Source: Paludicola sp. MB14-C6 (GTDB lineage: Bacteria > Bacillota > Clostridia > Oscillospirales > Ruminococcaceae). Taken from it: a stretch of DNA of 64,000 nucleotides. The notes under the pieces were generated by a model. The model was not told the origin of the DNA and did not search any database. It was given only the letters and a program-made list of their open reading frames with translations. The stretch lies in the NCBI RefSeq assembly GCF_030908625.1, contig NZ_CP133133.1, positions 2,418,001 through 2,482,000 on the forward strand, read 5' to 3'. The translations under genes and the position numbers were made by a program. This document shows, in pieces, positions 53,388 to 62,430 of this stretch (position 1 is the first letter of the stretch; each line of letters opens with the position of its first letter).

Positions 53388-54623
53388 TTACCTATACATG
53401 CTACTCGGCATCATGGCAGGAGTCCTGTTTCTAGCCACTTTCATGTCCATCATTAAAGTAGCAACAGTGACAGAACTTTTACCATATCGATCACGTATCT
53501 TATCAACAGCTCTATCAATTTTTTCTCCGTTGATGTGTTTTTTAGAGCTAAAAAAGAATCCGTATTGCTGAGGGCAGTCATCCGATACAAGGTTGATTGC
53601 CCTTATTGTTACTGCTCGGACATTGTAGTTCCAATTGTAGTTTTGTTTAAATAAATTAATTGCAGCTTGGGCTAGCTCTAAAAAGTTTTGTGTATAACAA
53701 GGAAGTGGGGCTTGAAACTGTTTTACATATAGGTTTTCATCTTTCACACTTATCTGTACACCACTTGCAGCAAGATGATTATCTCTTAATCGCTTTCCTA
53801 CATCCTCAGCTAATTCTAAGAATATCTGCCATACCTCATCTTCATTTTCTAAGTCTGCATTACAAGTAATACCATGCCCTACACTTTTAATGGGTGCACG
53901 ATAATCGGTATGCATAACCCTAGAGACATCTAATCCGTTAGCAGCAATCCATAGGTCATAGCCATTCTTGCCGAGTACAAATTTCAAGAACTCTGGATCA
54001 GATTGTGCTAAATCGCCTAATGTATTGATACCATACTTCTTTAATTTCAAAGTAGTCGACCTACCTACAAATATCATTTCACATGCAGGTACCCCCCATA
54101 TCTTTTCTTTAAAAGAATTTTTCTCAATAACAGTAACTGCATCAGGCTTTTTCATATCACTACCAAGCTTAGCAAATATCTTATTAAATGACACACCTAC
54201 TGATACTGTTAAACCTAATTCAGATTTAACAGTTTCCTTAATTTGATATGCAATATCGTACCCACTACCGAATAACATAGTACTTCCTGTTACATCAAGC
54301 CAACATTCATCTATTCCGTATGGCTCTATCATATCAGTATAGCGATAATATATTTCTCGTACTTTTCTAGAGTAATAAAGATATTCAGAATAGTGAGGTG
54401 GCACAATTGTCAAGTCTGGACACTTCTGTTTAGCTTGCCATATTACTTCGCCAGTCTTTACTCCATAACTCTTTGCTAATTCATTCTTAGCTAATACAAT
54501 ACCATGCCGGTCTTCTTGTGAGCCACATACAGCAACAGCTTTTCCTTTTAGTTCAGGGTTTAGCATACACTCAATTGAGGCGTAACAATTGTTAAGATCG
54601 GCGTGAAGAATAATTCTTTCCAT
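53388..54623 (-). CDS. dinB: Y-family DNA polymerase (DNA polymerase IV / UmuC type)
   Basis: 411 residues from ATG 54621-54623, preceded by AAGGAG; a longer frame to 54683 adds residues without a site. Catalytic acidic residues are in ILHADLNNCYASIE (Asp9) and YGIDECWLDVTG (Asp105, Glu106). The helix-hairpin-helix and little-finger domains follow. It performs error-prone translesion synthesis. Upstream are LexA-like boxes, and a divergent XRE/ImmA pair, so damage-induced expression is likely. Similar polymerases ride on plasmids and conjugative elements. Confidence 0.92.
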   Translation of the reverse strand: MERIILHADLNNCYASIECMLNPELKGKAVAVCGSQEDRHGIVLAKNELAKSYGVKTGEVIWQAKQKCPDLTIVPPHYSEYLYYSRKVREIYYRYTDMIEPYGIDECWLDVTGSTMLFGSGYDIAYQIKETVKSELGLTVSVGVSFNKIFAKLGSDMKKPDAVTVIEKNSFKEKIWGVPACEMIFVGRSTTLKLKKYGINTLGDLAQSDPEFLKFVLGKNGYDLWIAANGLDVSRVMHTDYRAPIKSVGHGITCNADLENEDEVWQIFLELAEDVGKRLRDNHLAASGVQISVKDENLYVKQFQAPLPCYTQNFLELAQAAINLFKQNYNWNYNVRAVTIRAINLVSDDCPQQYGFFFSSKKHINGEKIDRAVDKIRDRYGKSSVTVATLMMDMKVARNRTPAMMPSSMYR

Positions 54624-54646
54624 CAGAACACTCCTTGACAAATTAA

Positions 54647-54722
54647 ACGAACACAAGTATAATAATAACGAACACAAATTCATATTATAGTGTATTATGA
54701 ATTATATACGAATATTCGTTCG
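54647..54722. promoter_or_regulatory. LexA-like operator region between polymerase and XRE genes
   Basis: CGAATATTCGTTCG (54709-54722) fits the Firmicute LexA/DinR box form CGAAY-N4-GTTCG and contains the palindrome ACGAATATTCGT. Two direct copies of ACGAACACAA (54647-54656 and 54668-54677) lie 21 bases, about two helical turns, apart on the polymerase side. The region separates divergent genes and could serve both. Confidence 0.6.
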
Positions 54723-54769
54723 TTGTCAATATAAAAGACGAATTATATTTCACAGCAAGGAGTCATAAC

Positions 54770-55162
54770 ATGATGTTTTCAGAAAAACTAAAACAGCTAC
54801 GAAAGAGTGCGAAAATGTCACAACCAGAACTAGCGAAAGCATTGGGTGTGACAACTAGAACAGTACAATACTATGAAGCAGGAGAGCGTTATCCTCAAAC
54901 TGCTCAAATTACAAATAAGATATGTGAGATATTCCAAGTGTCCAATACATACTTAATGTCAGAACAAGATGAGTTTATCAAAGAAGCTACTGAAAAATAC
55001 GGTACGAGTGGTAAGAATAAAGCCAATGCTATCATAGCTGAAACTAGCGGTCTATTCGCAGGTGGCGAATTAGACGAAGAAGATAGAGACTTATTTTTCA
55101 AAGCCATCACAGATATCTATTTTCAATCAAAAGAGCGTGCTAAAAAATACGCAAGTAAATAA
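54770..55162 (+). CDS. XRE-family transcriptional regulator
   Basis: A 130-residue protein with an N-terminal Cro/CI helix-turn-helix (KLKQLRKSAKMSQPELAKAL, then GVTTRTVQYYEAGERYP, residues about 5-45) and an acidic C-terminal region (ELDEEDRDLFFKAITDIYF). It is divergent from the polymerase and followed 30 bases later by an ImmA/IrrE peptidase. Together they form the common repressor/antirepressor pair in which the peptidase cleaves the repressor on a damage signal. AAGGAG precedes ATG 54770/54773. Confidence 0.9.
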   Translation: MMFSEKLKQLRKSAKMSQPELAKALGVTTRTVQYYEAGERYPQTAQITNKICEIFQVSNTYLMSEQDEFIKEATEKYGTSGKNKANAIIAETSGLFAGGELDEEDRDLFFKAITDIYFQSKERAKKYASK

Positions 55163-55192
55163 GATTACTTTCATAGGAAGAGGGGTGAACGA

Positions 55193-55699
55193 GTGAGCCA
55201 ATATATAACTGATATCGTAGATCAACTGGTAAAACAATATAAGACGAGAGATCCGTTTGAGTTAACTGAAGCATTGAATATCTTCGTAGGATATCGTCCA
55301 TTCAATAGCCTAAAAGGTTTCTATTGTGTAATGAATAGAGAGCGCCATATTATTTTGAATGATAACTTATCCGAACAAGAACAACGACTTGTTATTGCTC
55401 ATGAGTTAGGCCATGATAGGCTTCACCAAACCTTTGCAAAAGTATCTCCTATGAAAGACTTTCAGTTATACGATATGACTTCAAAGCCTGAGTATCAAGC
55501 CAACTACTTCGCAGCAGAGTTGTTAATTGATGATAACGATGTCATTAACCTAGCGGAAGAAGGTATGGACTACAATAACATTGCACAACTCTTAGAAGTA
55601 CCAAATGATTTACTTTCGTTTAAACTCCACTCGCTCAACCAGAAAGGTTACAAATTTAATATACCTAAGAATATATCCAGTAGATTTTTAGGAAAATAA
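55193..55699 (+). CDS. ImmA/IrrE family metallopeptidase
   Basis: A 168-residue protein with the zinc motif IAHELGHDRLHQ (His70-Glu71-His74). ImmA-type peptidases inactivate XRE repressors of mobile elements on DNA damage. GTG 55193 follows GAGGGGTGA. It is coupled in order to the XRE regulator and followed by a terminator. With the adjacent polymerase this makes an SOS-responsive module typical of integrative elements. Confidence 0.92.
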   Translation: MSQYITDIVDQLVKQYKTRDPFELTEALNIFVGYRPFNSLKGFYCVMNRERHIILNDNLSEQEQRLVIAHELGHDRLHQTFAKVSPMKDFQLYDMTSKPEYQANYFAAELLIDDNDVINLAEEGMDYNNIAQLLEVPNDLLSFKLHSLNQKGYKFNIPKNISSRFLGK

Positions 55700-55702
55700 A
55701 TA

Positions 55703-55735
55703 AACTCACTCTCAAGTAACAGAGAGTGAGTTTTG
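55703..55735 (+). terminator. Terminator after the XRE-ImmA genes
   Basis: AACTCACTCTC (55703-55713) pairs with GAGAGTGAGTT (55722-55732), then TTGCTATG. Confidence 0.8.
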
Positions 55736-55802
55736 CTATGTCCAATAATAGCTTGTAAGTACTAATAGAATACAAAATGAACCTATAAATATGGAAATGT
55801 AT

Positions 55803-55859
55803 ATTGTATGCAAATGGATAATGTTGTATAATAACGAAGAGGGTAATTTTATATACCCC
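55803..55859 (+). promoter_or_regulatory. Promoter and leader, copy 2
   Basis: TTGTAT (55803-55808), exactly 17 bases, TATAAT (55826-55831), then AGGGTAATT and ATATACCC as in copy 1 at 37458. It drives the DUF262 pair. The shared leader suggests a common cassette-type entry point. Confidence 0.65.
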
Positions 55860-55860
55860 A

Positions 55861-55912
55861 CTATCCATTAGGCGAATAATGCGAAGTTATACAAACATTG
55901 TATAACTTACTT
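55861..55912. repeat. Cassette-type palindrome, divergent copy F
   Basis: GGCGAATAATGCG followed by a perfect hairpin AAGTTATAC/GTATAACTT (55884-55892, 55900-55908). It shares AATAATGCG with copy C and the position (just after the shared promoter-leader, before a start codon) with copy A, but the inner hairpin is different. Confidence 0.45.
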
Positions 55913-55967
55913 GAAATAAAAAATAAAAATAAATACAACATTTTAAATATTGAAAGGACTAAAACCT

Positions 55968-57659
55968 ATGAACAGCATAAGATTAAAAACCATTAATGAG
56001 TTGTCACAATACTCCTTCTATATACCTTCATATCAACGTGGCTATAGATGGACAGCTCAGGAAGTTAAAGATTTATTAAATGATATTAATGAATTTTCAC
56101 CTAGAGAAATTGATGATACAGAAAATAAAACATGGTACTGCCTACAACCAATTGTTGTAAAAGTTAGAAGTGAAAATGAATATGAAGTTATTGATGGACA
56201 ACAGAGATTAACCACAGTATATCTTGTTTTATATTATCTAAATCAAGATTTTATTCAGAAAAGACAAGACAAGTTATTCTTAATCGACTATCAAACAAGA
56301 CAAGATTCTAAATCTTTTTTGCAAAATCCTGAAAAAGATAATGATAGTTGCATTGATTACTTTTATATGCACGAAGCCTATAAAACAATCGAAACATGGT
56401 TTCAAGAAAAAGAGGAAGGAGATTTATTTGACAAAAACGAGTTTCGTTCAAAATTAAAATTTCACACAAAGGTTATTTGGTATGAAACAACAGAAGAAAA
56501 TCCAATCACAGTATTTACTAGACTTAATATTGGAAAAATAAGTCTTACAAATGCTGAACTTATTAAAGCTTTATTTTTAAATAGCTCAAATTTCCGTTCT
56601 AGTAATGCAGATAGAATGAGACTTCGTCAAATGGAAATTGCAAACGAATGGGATATTATCGAAACTTCTCTTCAAAACAATAAGTTGTGGTTCTTTTTGA
56701 GCGACGAACAAAAAGATGATAATCGAATAGAGTATATTTTTGATTTGATGAATGACTCTTCAGATACTGATCCATATTCAACATTTAGATTTTTCTATTC
56801 TAAATTAGCAGAAAAAACTGAAGATGATATGAATAGATATTGGGAAACAATACAGGCTTATTATCAAAGGTTTAACGAATGGTTTAGCGAACGAGAATTA
56901 TATCATAAAATTGGATTTATTTTAACAACAAAAATAGCAAAGGTAAAAGAACTGTACGATAAATCATCCACAGTAAGAAAAAGTGACTTTATTTCTTATA
57001 TTAATACAATTATTAAAAATTATTACAAAAGCCAAAACTTGTTTGATTTAGACTATGAAAACAAAAATACTAAGAGCATTTTATTGTTATATAACATCTT
57101 AACAATGCTACAGAATAAACATGATTTTTCGTATTTCCCTTTTGATGATTTTAAGTTGAACAAGTGGAATATTGAACATATAGCGTCACGTAAGGACTCA
57201 AGCTCTATTCCAATGACAAACAGAAAAGATTGGCTTTTAGATGTAAAATGCTATATTGATAAAGAACAAGCTCCCAATTTAATAAAGCAAATAGATAATA
57301 TGATTGTTAAGTTAACATTCGAATGTGAAGAAGAATTTACCTCGTTATTCGATGAAGTCACTGTTCATTTCAATCAACATATGAATGAAGCAGAAGATGT
57401 TGACGGAATTTCAAATTTAGCTTTGTTAGATGAAAAAACCAATAAAGGATATAAAAATGCTGTGTTCCCATTGAAACGCAAATGCATTATCGAACTTGAT
57501 AAAACTGGTGGTTTTGTTCCTATATGCACAAAAAATGTATTTTTAAAATACTTTAGCGATTACCCTCCAAAAATATCTTTTTGGACACAGGAAGATCGTG
57601 AAAAATATGAGCAAGATTTGGTTCGTGTTTTAACAAAATTTATAGAGGTGAATAAGTAA
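55968..57659 (+). CDS. DUF262/DUF1524 protein (GmrSD-like), first of pair
   Basis: A 563-residue protein. The N-terminal DUF262 domain has YQRGYRW (Tyr22-Trp28) and DGQQRLTT (from Asp76), the ParB-like nucleotide-binding motifs of this family. The C-terminal part has WNIEHIASRKDSS (around 400), which resembles the DUF1524 HNH-like nuclease motif. GmrSD and related DUF262 proteins restrict modified phage DNA. ATG 55968 has AAAGGA 10 bases upstream (TTG 55950 is the in-frame alternative). It is coupled by TAATG to the next DUF262 gene. A defence role is likely; the target is unknown. Confidence 0.85.
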   Translation: MNSIRLKTINELSQYSFYIPSYQRGYRWTAQEVKDLLNDINEFSPREIDDTENKTWYCLQPIVVKVRSENEYEVIDGQQRLTTVYLVLYYLNQDFIQKRQDKLFLIDYQTRQDSKSFLQNPEKDNDSCIDYFYMHEAYKTIETWFQEKEEGDLFDKNEFRSKLKFHTKVIWYETTEENPITVFTRLNIGKISLTNAELIKALFLNSSNFRSSNADRMRLRQMEIANEWDIIETSLQNNKLWFFLSDEQKDDNRIEYIFDLMNDSSDTDPYSTFRFFYSKLAEKTEDDMNRYWETIQAYYQRFNEWFSERELYHKIGFILTTKIAKVKELYDKSSTVRKSDFISYINTIIKNYYKSQNLFDLDYENKNTKSILLLYNILTMLQNKHDFSYFPFDDFKLNKWNIEHIASRKDSSSIPMTNRKDWLLDVKCYIDKEQAPNLIKQIDNMIVKLTFECEEEFTSLFDEVTVHFNQHMNEAEDVDGISNLALLDEKTNKGYKNAVFPLKRKCIIELDKTGGFVPICTKNVFLKYFSDYPPKISFWTQEDREKYEQDLVRVLTKFIEVNK

Positions 57660-59632
57660 TGGATAAGGATATATATTCTTTTTATGAATTAGTACAAAAA
57701 TACAAAGTAAAAGTTCCTATTATTCAAAGAGACTATGCACAAGGAAGAGAAAAGAATGTAGTAATATGTGAAAATTTTCTCAGAGCAATAAAAGAAAGCA
57801 TTAGAAGCAATAAGACTATAGATTTGGATTTTATATATGGCAATGTAGAGGATGATGTATTTTTACCTCTAGATGGTCAACAACGACTTACAACGCTATT
57901 TTTACTTCATTGGTATGCTTTTATTAGAGAAGTAACCGATGATTTCGCTAAAGAAAACTTAAAAAAGTTTTCATACGAAACAAGATTGTCTTCTCGTCGT
58001 TTTTGTGAAGCCTTATTAGAAAATTCAGTTCTTGTGGATGCTTCATGCGATTCGGTAAGCGGACAAATTCTTGATTCAAAATGGTTTTTTATATCTTGGA
58101 AAAATGACTCTACTATAAGAGCTATGTTAAGAACCATTGATACTATTCACTCTGTTTTTAGAGGTGTGGATAATATTTGGAATTCACTTGTAAATAGCAA
58201 AAATGTTGTGTTCCATCTTTTAATACTTGAAAACTTTGGACTATCTGATGATCTGTATATAAAAATGAATGCTCGAGGTAGGTTACTGACACCTTTCGAA
58301 AACTTGAAAGCAGAGATCCAAGATAAGTCCTCAAAATGCAATTGGGAAGAGGATAAGAATGAATTAGATAAATTTTCATACAAAATAGATGAAATGTGGA
58401 CGAATTTTTTGTGGCATAATTTCAAGAAGTGTAATTCTGTAGACAATGCACATATGAATTTCATAACAACTATTGTTATGGCAAAATTATCGACAGGTCA
58501 GATATTAAAAGGTGCCGAACGTATTGATGTTATAAGAAAGCTTAATGAAAATAATTCTGATAGAGAACTTATAAAATACATTGATAAGGATACTTTTAAT
58601 TATATTTATGATGCTTATGAATTGTATTGTAATTTGTATGACGTCAATGATTTGCCTTCTCTAAATATTGATATGTGGAGACATACACCTGAACATAATC
58701 TTCTTTATCAAATTTTACTTGGGTATAACACCTCTTATACTCACAAAGTATTGTTTTATGCACAAACGGAATATTTATTGAAGAATAGAGTTGTTAACCA
58801 AGAACTATATTGTGAATGGATGAGAGTCGTAAGAAACATTGTTTCTCGTGCAGACCTTACTGCAGATGGTAAAAGAAGTGATAGAGTAAGAAGTCCAGAA
58901 GCTTTTTATGGTGCCATTAATCTAGTCAGAGAACTTGCAGCAGGTTGCAGTAATATTTATAGCCATTTGATAAATAAAGACATATCATCTTCTTATGAAC
59001 GTGAACAAGTGAAAGAAGAAATTATTAAAGCGAAAATAATAAATCGTAACCCTGAACAAAAAGAATTAATATTTAAAACTGAAGATAATGAAATTCTGAG
59101 GGGTAAAATTTCTTTCGCATTGGAATGTGCAAATTTTAAAGATAGTGCTAATGAGATTGATTTTAAGTTACTTGAAAAAGTTCAAAAAGTTTTTGAAAAA
59201 TATTTTAACAGAGAATTGGACAATAACAACAGAGAATTTGATAAGTTCAGACGTGCAATGCTTACAATAGATGTCAATGGAAAATATCAGTACTACAATT
59301 ATTGGTGGTCTTATTGGTATGCCGGGGAAGCTGAAAAGAGAAAGTTATTTCCGTTATTTAGAGAAATTGAATATTTTATAGGTTTAGATGATTTTAAGCC
59401 ATATTTTAAAAAGTTAATTACTCAACTCATTTCTAAAAATTATAATGAAATAATCTCAGGGTTTGTTAAGCCAGATAGTATGGAAAATTGGCAATATAGA
59501 CTAATCAAAGAGGAAAATTTGCTATTCAACTGTGATTGTAAATATATTGCGATTTCTCAAGATAGAACATACTGTTATTTACTGAAAAGCAAACGACCAT
59601 CTGATACTGACGGAAGCAAAAGAATAAAATAG
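57659..59632 (+). CDS. DUF262 protein, second of pair
   Basis: A 657-residue protein with its own DUF262 motifs, IIQRDYAQGR (from Gln23) and LDGQQRLTTLFLLHWY (from Asp72). A large helical C-terminal region follows, with no DUF1524-like motif visible. Its start overlaps the first gene's stop by one base, so the two are made together. Pairs of long DUF262 proteins occur in defence islands, and the two may form a hetero-complex in which only the first carries the nuclease. No other gene joins the operon. Confidence 0.82.
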   Translation: MDKDIYSFYELVQKYKVKVPIIQRDYAQGREKNVVICENFLRAIKESIRSNKTIDLDFIYGNVEDDVFLPLDGQQRLTTLFLLHWYAFIREVTDDFAKENLKKFSYETRLSSRRFCEALLENSVLVDASCDSVSGQILDSKWFFISWKNDSTIRAMLRTIDTIHSVFRGVDNIWNSLVNSKNVVFHLLILENFGLSDDLYIKMNARGRLLTPFENLKAEIQDKSSKCNWEEDKNELDKFSYKIDEMWTNFLWHNFKKCNSVDNAHMNFITTIVMAKLSTGQILKGAERIDVIRKLNENNSDRELIKYIDKDTFNYIYDAYELYCNLYDVNDLPSLNIDMWRHTPEHNLLYQILLGYNTSYTHKVLFYAQTEYLLKNRVVNQELYCEWMRVVRNIVSRADLTADGKRSDRVRSPEAFYGAINLVRELAAGCSNIYSHLINKDISSSYEREQVKEEIIKAKIINRNPEQKELIFKTEDNEILRGKISFALECANFKDSANEIDFKLLEKVQKVFEKYFNRELDNNNREFDKFRRAMLTIDVNGKYQYYNYWWSYWYAGEAEKRKLFPLFREIEYFIGLDDFKPYFKKLITQLISKNYNEIISGFVKPDSMENWQYRLIKEENLLFNCDCKYIAISQDRTYCYLLKSKRPSDTDGSKRIK

Positions 59633-59750
59633 TTTTGAGTAGCACCATTTGTCACACTGGTGTAGAAATATGACGTTAAATTAAAACAAATAAACGTTGT
59701 ATTATAGCAAGAAATAGAAAGATAAAGATTATGAATATTAGGAAAATTAT

Positions 59751-59888
59751 ATGGAATTAACGTTAGATTTAAAAAATATAGGTTATTCTTTAATAGACAC
59801 AAGTGAAGCTAAATTAGATGGCTTTATAGGTGTCGAGATAAAATCACATAGTAAATATATTGTTGAGCATAGCAACTCATTATGTTAA
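59751..59888 (+). pseudogene. GNAT acetyltransferase fragment (45 residues)
   Basis: It matches the first 42 residues of the intact gene at 61437 with a few changes (MELTLDLKNIGYSLIDTSEA). The homology ends at SNS and a stop follows at 59886-59888. A cassette-type repeat (59894) begins six bases later, so the breakpoint coincides with the repeat. Confidence 0.85.
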
Positions 59889-59893
59889 AAAAA

Positions 59894-59915
59894 CGTCGCA
59901 TTATAGCAATAATGG
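59894..59915. repeat. Cassette-type repeat, partial copy E
   Basis: CGTCGCATTATAGCAATAAT: the left arm of the repeat only, without the inner hairpin and right arm. It sits between the GNAT fragment and the next small gene. Confidence 0.6.
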
Positions 59916-59945
59916 AAAATTAAAAAACAAAAAAGGAGAATTTAT

Positions 59946-60221
59946 ATGTCTAGAAATAAAATCAATATTGCAATTCCTAAATTAAAGCAACATGCCGACA
60001 AGGTTCTATGTGATCTAGGATTTAACTGCTCTACTATTGAGTTTGTGGATGAGTATAAAAAGCAATTTCGAGAAGAGTATTTAAAATATGAACATGGTTA
60101 TAATAGCGTATTGCGACAACAAAAAGCTGGTAAAGGAACTCCACCATCCCCAGAGAAATACTTAGCACTTGCATACAACAATGCAGTTGCAAGACACAAA
60201 AAAGAAGAAACTGTTGATTAG
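59946..60221 (+). CDS. Small basic hypothetical protein
   Basis: A 91-residue protein, MSRNKINIAIPKLKQHADKV, with helical, charged composition and the phrase GKGTPPSPEKYLALAYNNAV. AAAGGAG precedes ATG 59946. It lies behind a partial cassette repeat. I do not recognise it; size and context fit a cassette-borne gene. Confidence 0.55.
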   Translation: MSRNKINIAIPKLKQHADKVLCDLGFNCSTIEFVDEYKKQFREEYLKYEHGYNSVLRQQKAGKGTPPSPEKYLALAYNNAVARHKKEETVD

Positions 60222-60357
60222 ACTGATACCTTCATCTATGTAAATCTTTATTCTTAATTATATACAATTGTAGAATTTGTTGATGAAAATTAACAATTGC
60301 TGATTATGTTTAAATAGAGTTTAACTAAAGAAAAATTATACTAGGAAGTTTGTTAGA

Positions 60358-60798
60358 GTGAAAATAAAACGTTTAGAATATAATAGTTTACTGTGGGAAA
60401 AGGCAATTGAATTTGCTGAAAATTGTTCCTGGATTGCCGGTAAACATATTGCAGGGATGTTAAGAGAAAATCGATTTTTCGACTGGGAAGCCTTTTTTGT
60501 AGCAACTGAGGGTGATAATATTATTGGTTATTGTTCGTTCTTAAAGGAAGATTATTACCCTGAAAATAGATATTTTCCATGGATTAGTAGTGTTTTTGTA
60601 GACGAAAACATGCGGGGACATAGAGTGAGTCATAAAATGATAGAAACAGCTATTGTATATGCTAAAGAACATGGATTTACAAAAGTGTATATTCCATCCG
60701 ATATGAAAGGCTTTTATGAAAAATGCGGTTTTAGACCAATTGATAAGTTAAAGAATTATGGTGGAGATATCGATACTATATTTATACGAGAAATATAG
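60358..60798 (+). CDS. GNAT family N-acetyltransferase
   Basis: A 146-residue protein with acetyl-CoA motif WISSVFVDENMRGHRVSHKMIETAI (around 78-102), then KVYIPSDMKGFYEKCGFRPID. GTG 60358 is preceded by AGGAAG. No palindromic repeat stands directly before it, unlike the next genes. The substrate is unknown. Confidence 0.85.
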   Translation: MKIKRLEYNSLLWEKAIEFAENCSWIAGKHIAGMLRENRFFDWEAFFVATEGDNIIGYCSFLKEDYYPENRYFPWISSVFVDENMRGHRVSHKMIETAIVYAKEHGFTKVYIPSDMKGFYEKCGFRPIDKLKNYGGDIDTIFIREI

Positions 60799-60843
60799 TT
60801 TGTCACGCAAATATATTATTATAGAAATAATTTTAGGAAGTAA

Positions 60844-60900
60844 TACAATAGCAATAACTTGAAGCATGTACAGCTTCATATTAAGCTAATAATTCGAATA
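60844..60900. repeat. Cassette-type imperfect palindrome, copy B
   Basis: TACAATAGCAATAACTTG, inner hairpin GAAGC-ATGTACA-GCTTC, then TTAAGCTAATAATTCG. It stands 38 bases before the start of the next GNAT gene. Confidence 0.7.
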
Positions 60901-60937
60901 TAATAAAGGTTATGAATATAATAGGAGGAAAAATGAA

Positions 60938-61393
60938 ATGCAAATCGTTGCTCATACAATGGAATATACTGGCGGAGAAATTTTTTGTGAGTTGGACGTT
61001 GCCAACTACACTGTTGACGATTATGCCGAATACAAGCGTGTATATGAAGAATGCTTTTTCGATATGAGAACTGCATTAGAGCTTCAACCTGTTAATTGTT
61101 GTGATAGCAATGATATACTTTTAGGAAAAGCAACCCAAATATTTATACTAAGAGAAGATGGTATATTCGTTGGCTCTGTTGCAATTTACGGTAATGAAAT
61201 TGATGACCTTGTTGTATCGAAAGAATCTCAGAATCGAGGTTATGGAAAGAAATTGTTGCTATTTGCTGTTTCTAAAATGCAAAAAAGTCAGGTTAATTCA
61301 ATAATGCTTCATGTGGCTGATTGGAATAAAAACGCTATAAATTTATATTTAAACAATGAATTTATAATTTCGAAAACAGAAACGATTAACTAA
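60938..61393 (+). CDS. GNAT family N-acetyltransferase
   Basis: A 151-residue protein. The acetyl-CoA motif is VVSKESQNRGYGKKLLLFAVSK (around 90-111), followed by NKNAINLYLNNEF. The N-terminal domain GGEIFCELDVANYTVDDYAEYKRVYEECFF is typical of a common Firmicute GNAT. ATG 60938 has AGGAGG nine bases upstream; the ATG at 60933 is out of frame. It is preceded by repeat copy B. The substrate is unknown. Confidence 0.87.
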   Translation: MQIVAHTMEYTGGEIFCELDVANYTVDDYAEYKRVYEECFFDMRTALELQPVNCCDSNDILLGKATQIFILREDGIFVGSVAIYGNEIDDLVVSKESQNRGYGKKLLLFAVSKMQKSQVNSIMLHVADWNKNAINLYLNNEFIISKTETIN

Positions 61394-61436
61394 AACAAAT
61401 GAATATTATGTACATAGCTTATGATAGGAAATTTAT

Positions 61437-61913
61437 ATGGAATTAACGTTGGATTTAAAAAATATGGGCTATTCTTTAATAGACACAAGTGAAGCCGACT
61501 TAGATGACTTTATAGGTGTCGATATAAAATCACATAGTAAATATATTGTTGAGCATAGTAACTTTTTTGGCGAATGGAATAAAGATATTCTGGTTAACGC
61601 TTTTTATTGTAAAAGAAAACTAACATTTTTCAAAAAGTTGCTTTTAAATGACGAAGTAGTGGGCTTTTTGGGTTATGACCAGAAAGAAGATAAAATTGAC
61701 AATGTATACATTCGTATCATTGATAAGGCTCAAAATAAAGGAATAGGTACATTGTTTTTATCATATTTAATGAAACTATCTAAGAGGCTTTGCAAACCAG
61801 TATTTATTGTGGCAATTAAAACAAATCCTGCACAAAATTTATATAAGCGATTAGGATTTGAATTTTATAAAGAAAAAGATGTATTTTACTTTTTTAGATA
61901 TTGCCCTCGATAA
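61437..61913 (+). CDS. GNAT family N-acetyltransferase (intact copy of a duplicated gene)
   Basis: A 158-residue protein with acetyl-CoA motif AQNKGIGTLFLSYLMKLSKR (around 98-117), then NPAQNLYKRLGFEFYKEKD. Two broken copies lie at 38625 and 59751. The 40 bases before the start repeat the 3' end of the phosphotransferase gene (NEYYVHSL-stop), so this copy came from the 38600 locus, or the reverse. TAGGAAA precedes ATG 61437. Confidence 0.88.
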   Translation: MELTLDLKNMGYSLIDTSEADLDDFIGVDIKSHSKYIVEHSNFFGEWNKDILVNAFYCKRKLTFFKKLLLNDEVVGFLGYDQKEDKIDNVYIRIIDKAQNKGIGTLFLSYLMKLSKRLCKPVFIVAIKTNPAQNLYKRLGFEFYKEKDVFYFFRYCPR

Positions 61914-61978
61914 ATTTAAAATAGCAGAACTTTGGTTGAAAAATAAGTTTAACCAACCACTAAAGATTAATATAATAA

Positions 61979-62040
61979 GCGTCACATTATAGCAATAACT
62001 CGAAGCATGTATGGCTTCATATTAAGCTAATAATGCGAAT
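61979..62040. repeat. Cassette-type imperfect palindrome, copy C
   Basis: GCGTCACATTATAGC, then AATAACTCGAAGCATG, the inner GAAGC/GCTTC hairpin, and AAGCTAATAATGCG. The outer arms CATTATAGC and GCTAATAATG pair with one extra base on the right arm. It stands 37 bases before the DUF952 gene. Confidence 0.75.
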
Positions 62041-62076
62041 ATGAAAAAAGGCTTTTTATAAAATGGGGGTTAATAT

Positions 62077-62430
62077 ATGATTTTACATTGCATGAAAAAG
62101 TCTACATGGGAAGAAGTGAAAAATAAAAACATATGGGGCAAAGAACTTATTGAGAAAGAAGGGTTTATCCATTGTAGCACTATTGAATATTTTTGGAGAG
62201 TAGCACCCAACTTTAAAGGAATTAAAGATGAGATGGTTTTGCTTTGTATAGATGAAGAAAATTTAATTTCAAAAGTGTGTTATGAAGATGGTGATAATTG
62301 TGGTCGTTTCTACCCACATATTTATGGTGTAATAAATAATAGTTCTGTAATTAAAGTGTTGCCTTTTTTGCGTAGTAATGATGGAAAGTTTATAAAAAAT
62401 ATAGAATTAGCCCATATTGAAGATAAGTGA
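62077..62430 (+). CDS. DUF952 family protein
   Basis: A 117-residue protein with the family's opening pattern MILHCMKKSTWEEVKNKNIW, GFIHCSTIEYFWRVAP and the late FYPHIYGVINNSSVIKV. DUF952 is related to a glutathione S-transferase/cyclase-like fold of unknown reaction. GGGGGTT lies before ATG 62077. It overlaps the RES gene by 14 bases, so the two are coupled. Confidence 0.85.
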   Translation: MILHCMKKSTWEEVKNKNIWGKELIEKEGFIHCSTIEYFWRVAPNFKGIKDEMVLLCIDEENLISKVCYEDGDNCGRFYPHIYGVINNSSVIKVLPFLRSNDGKFIKNIELAHIEDK

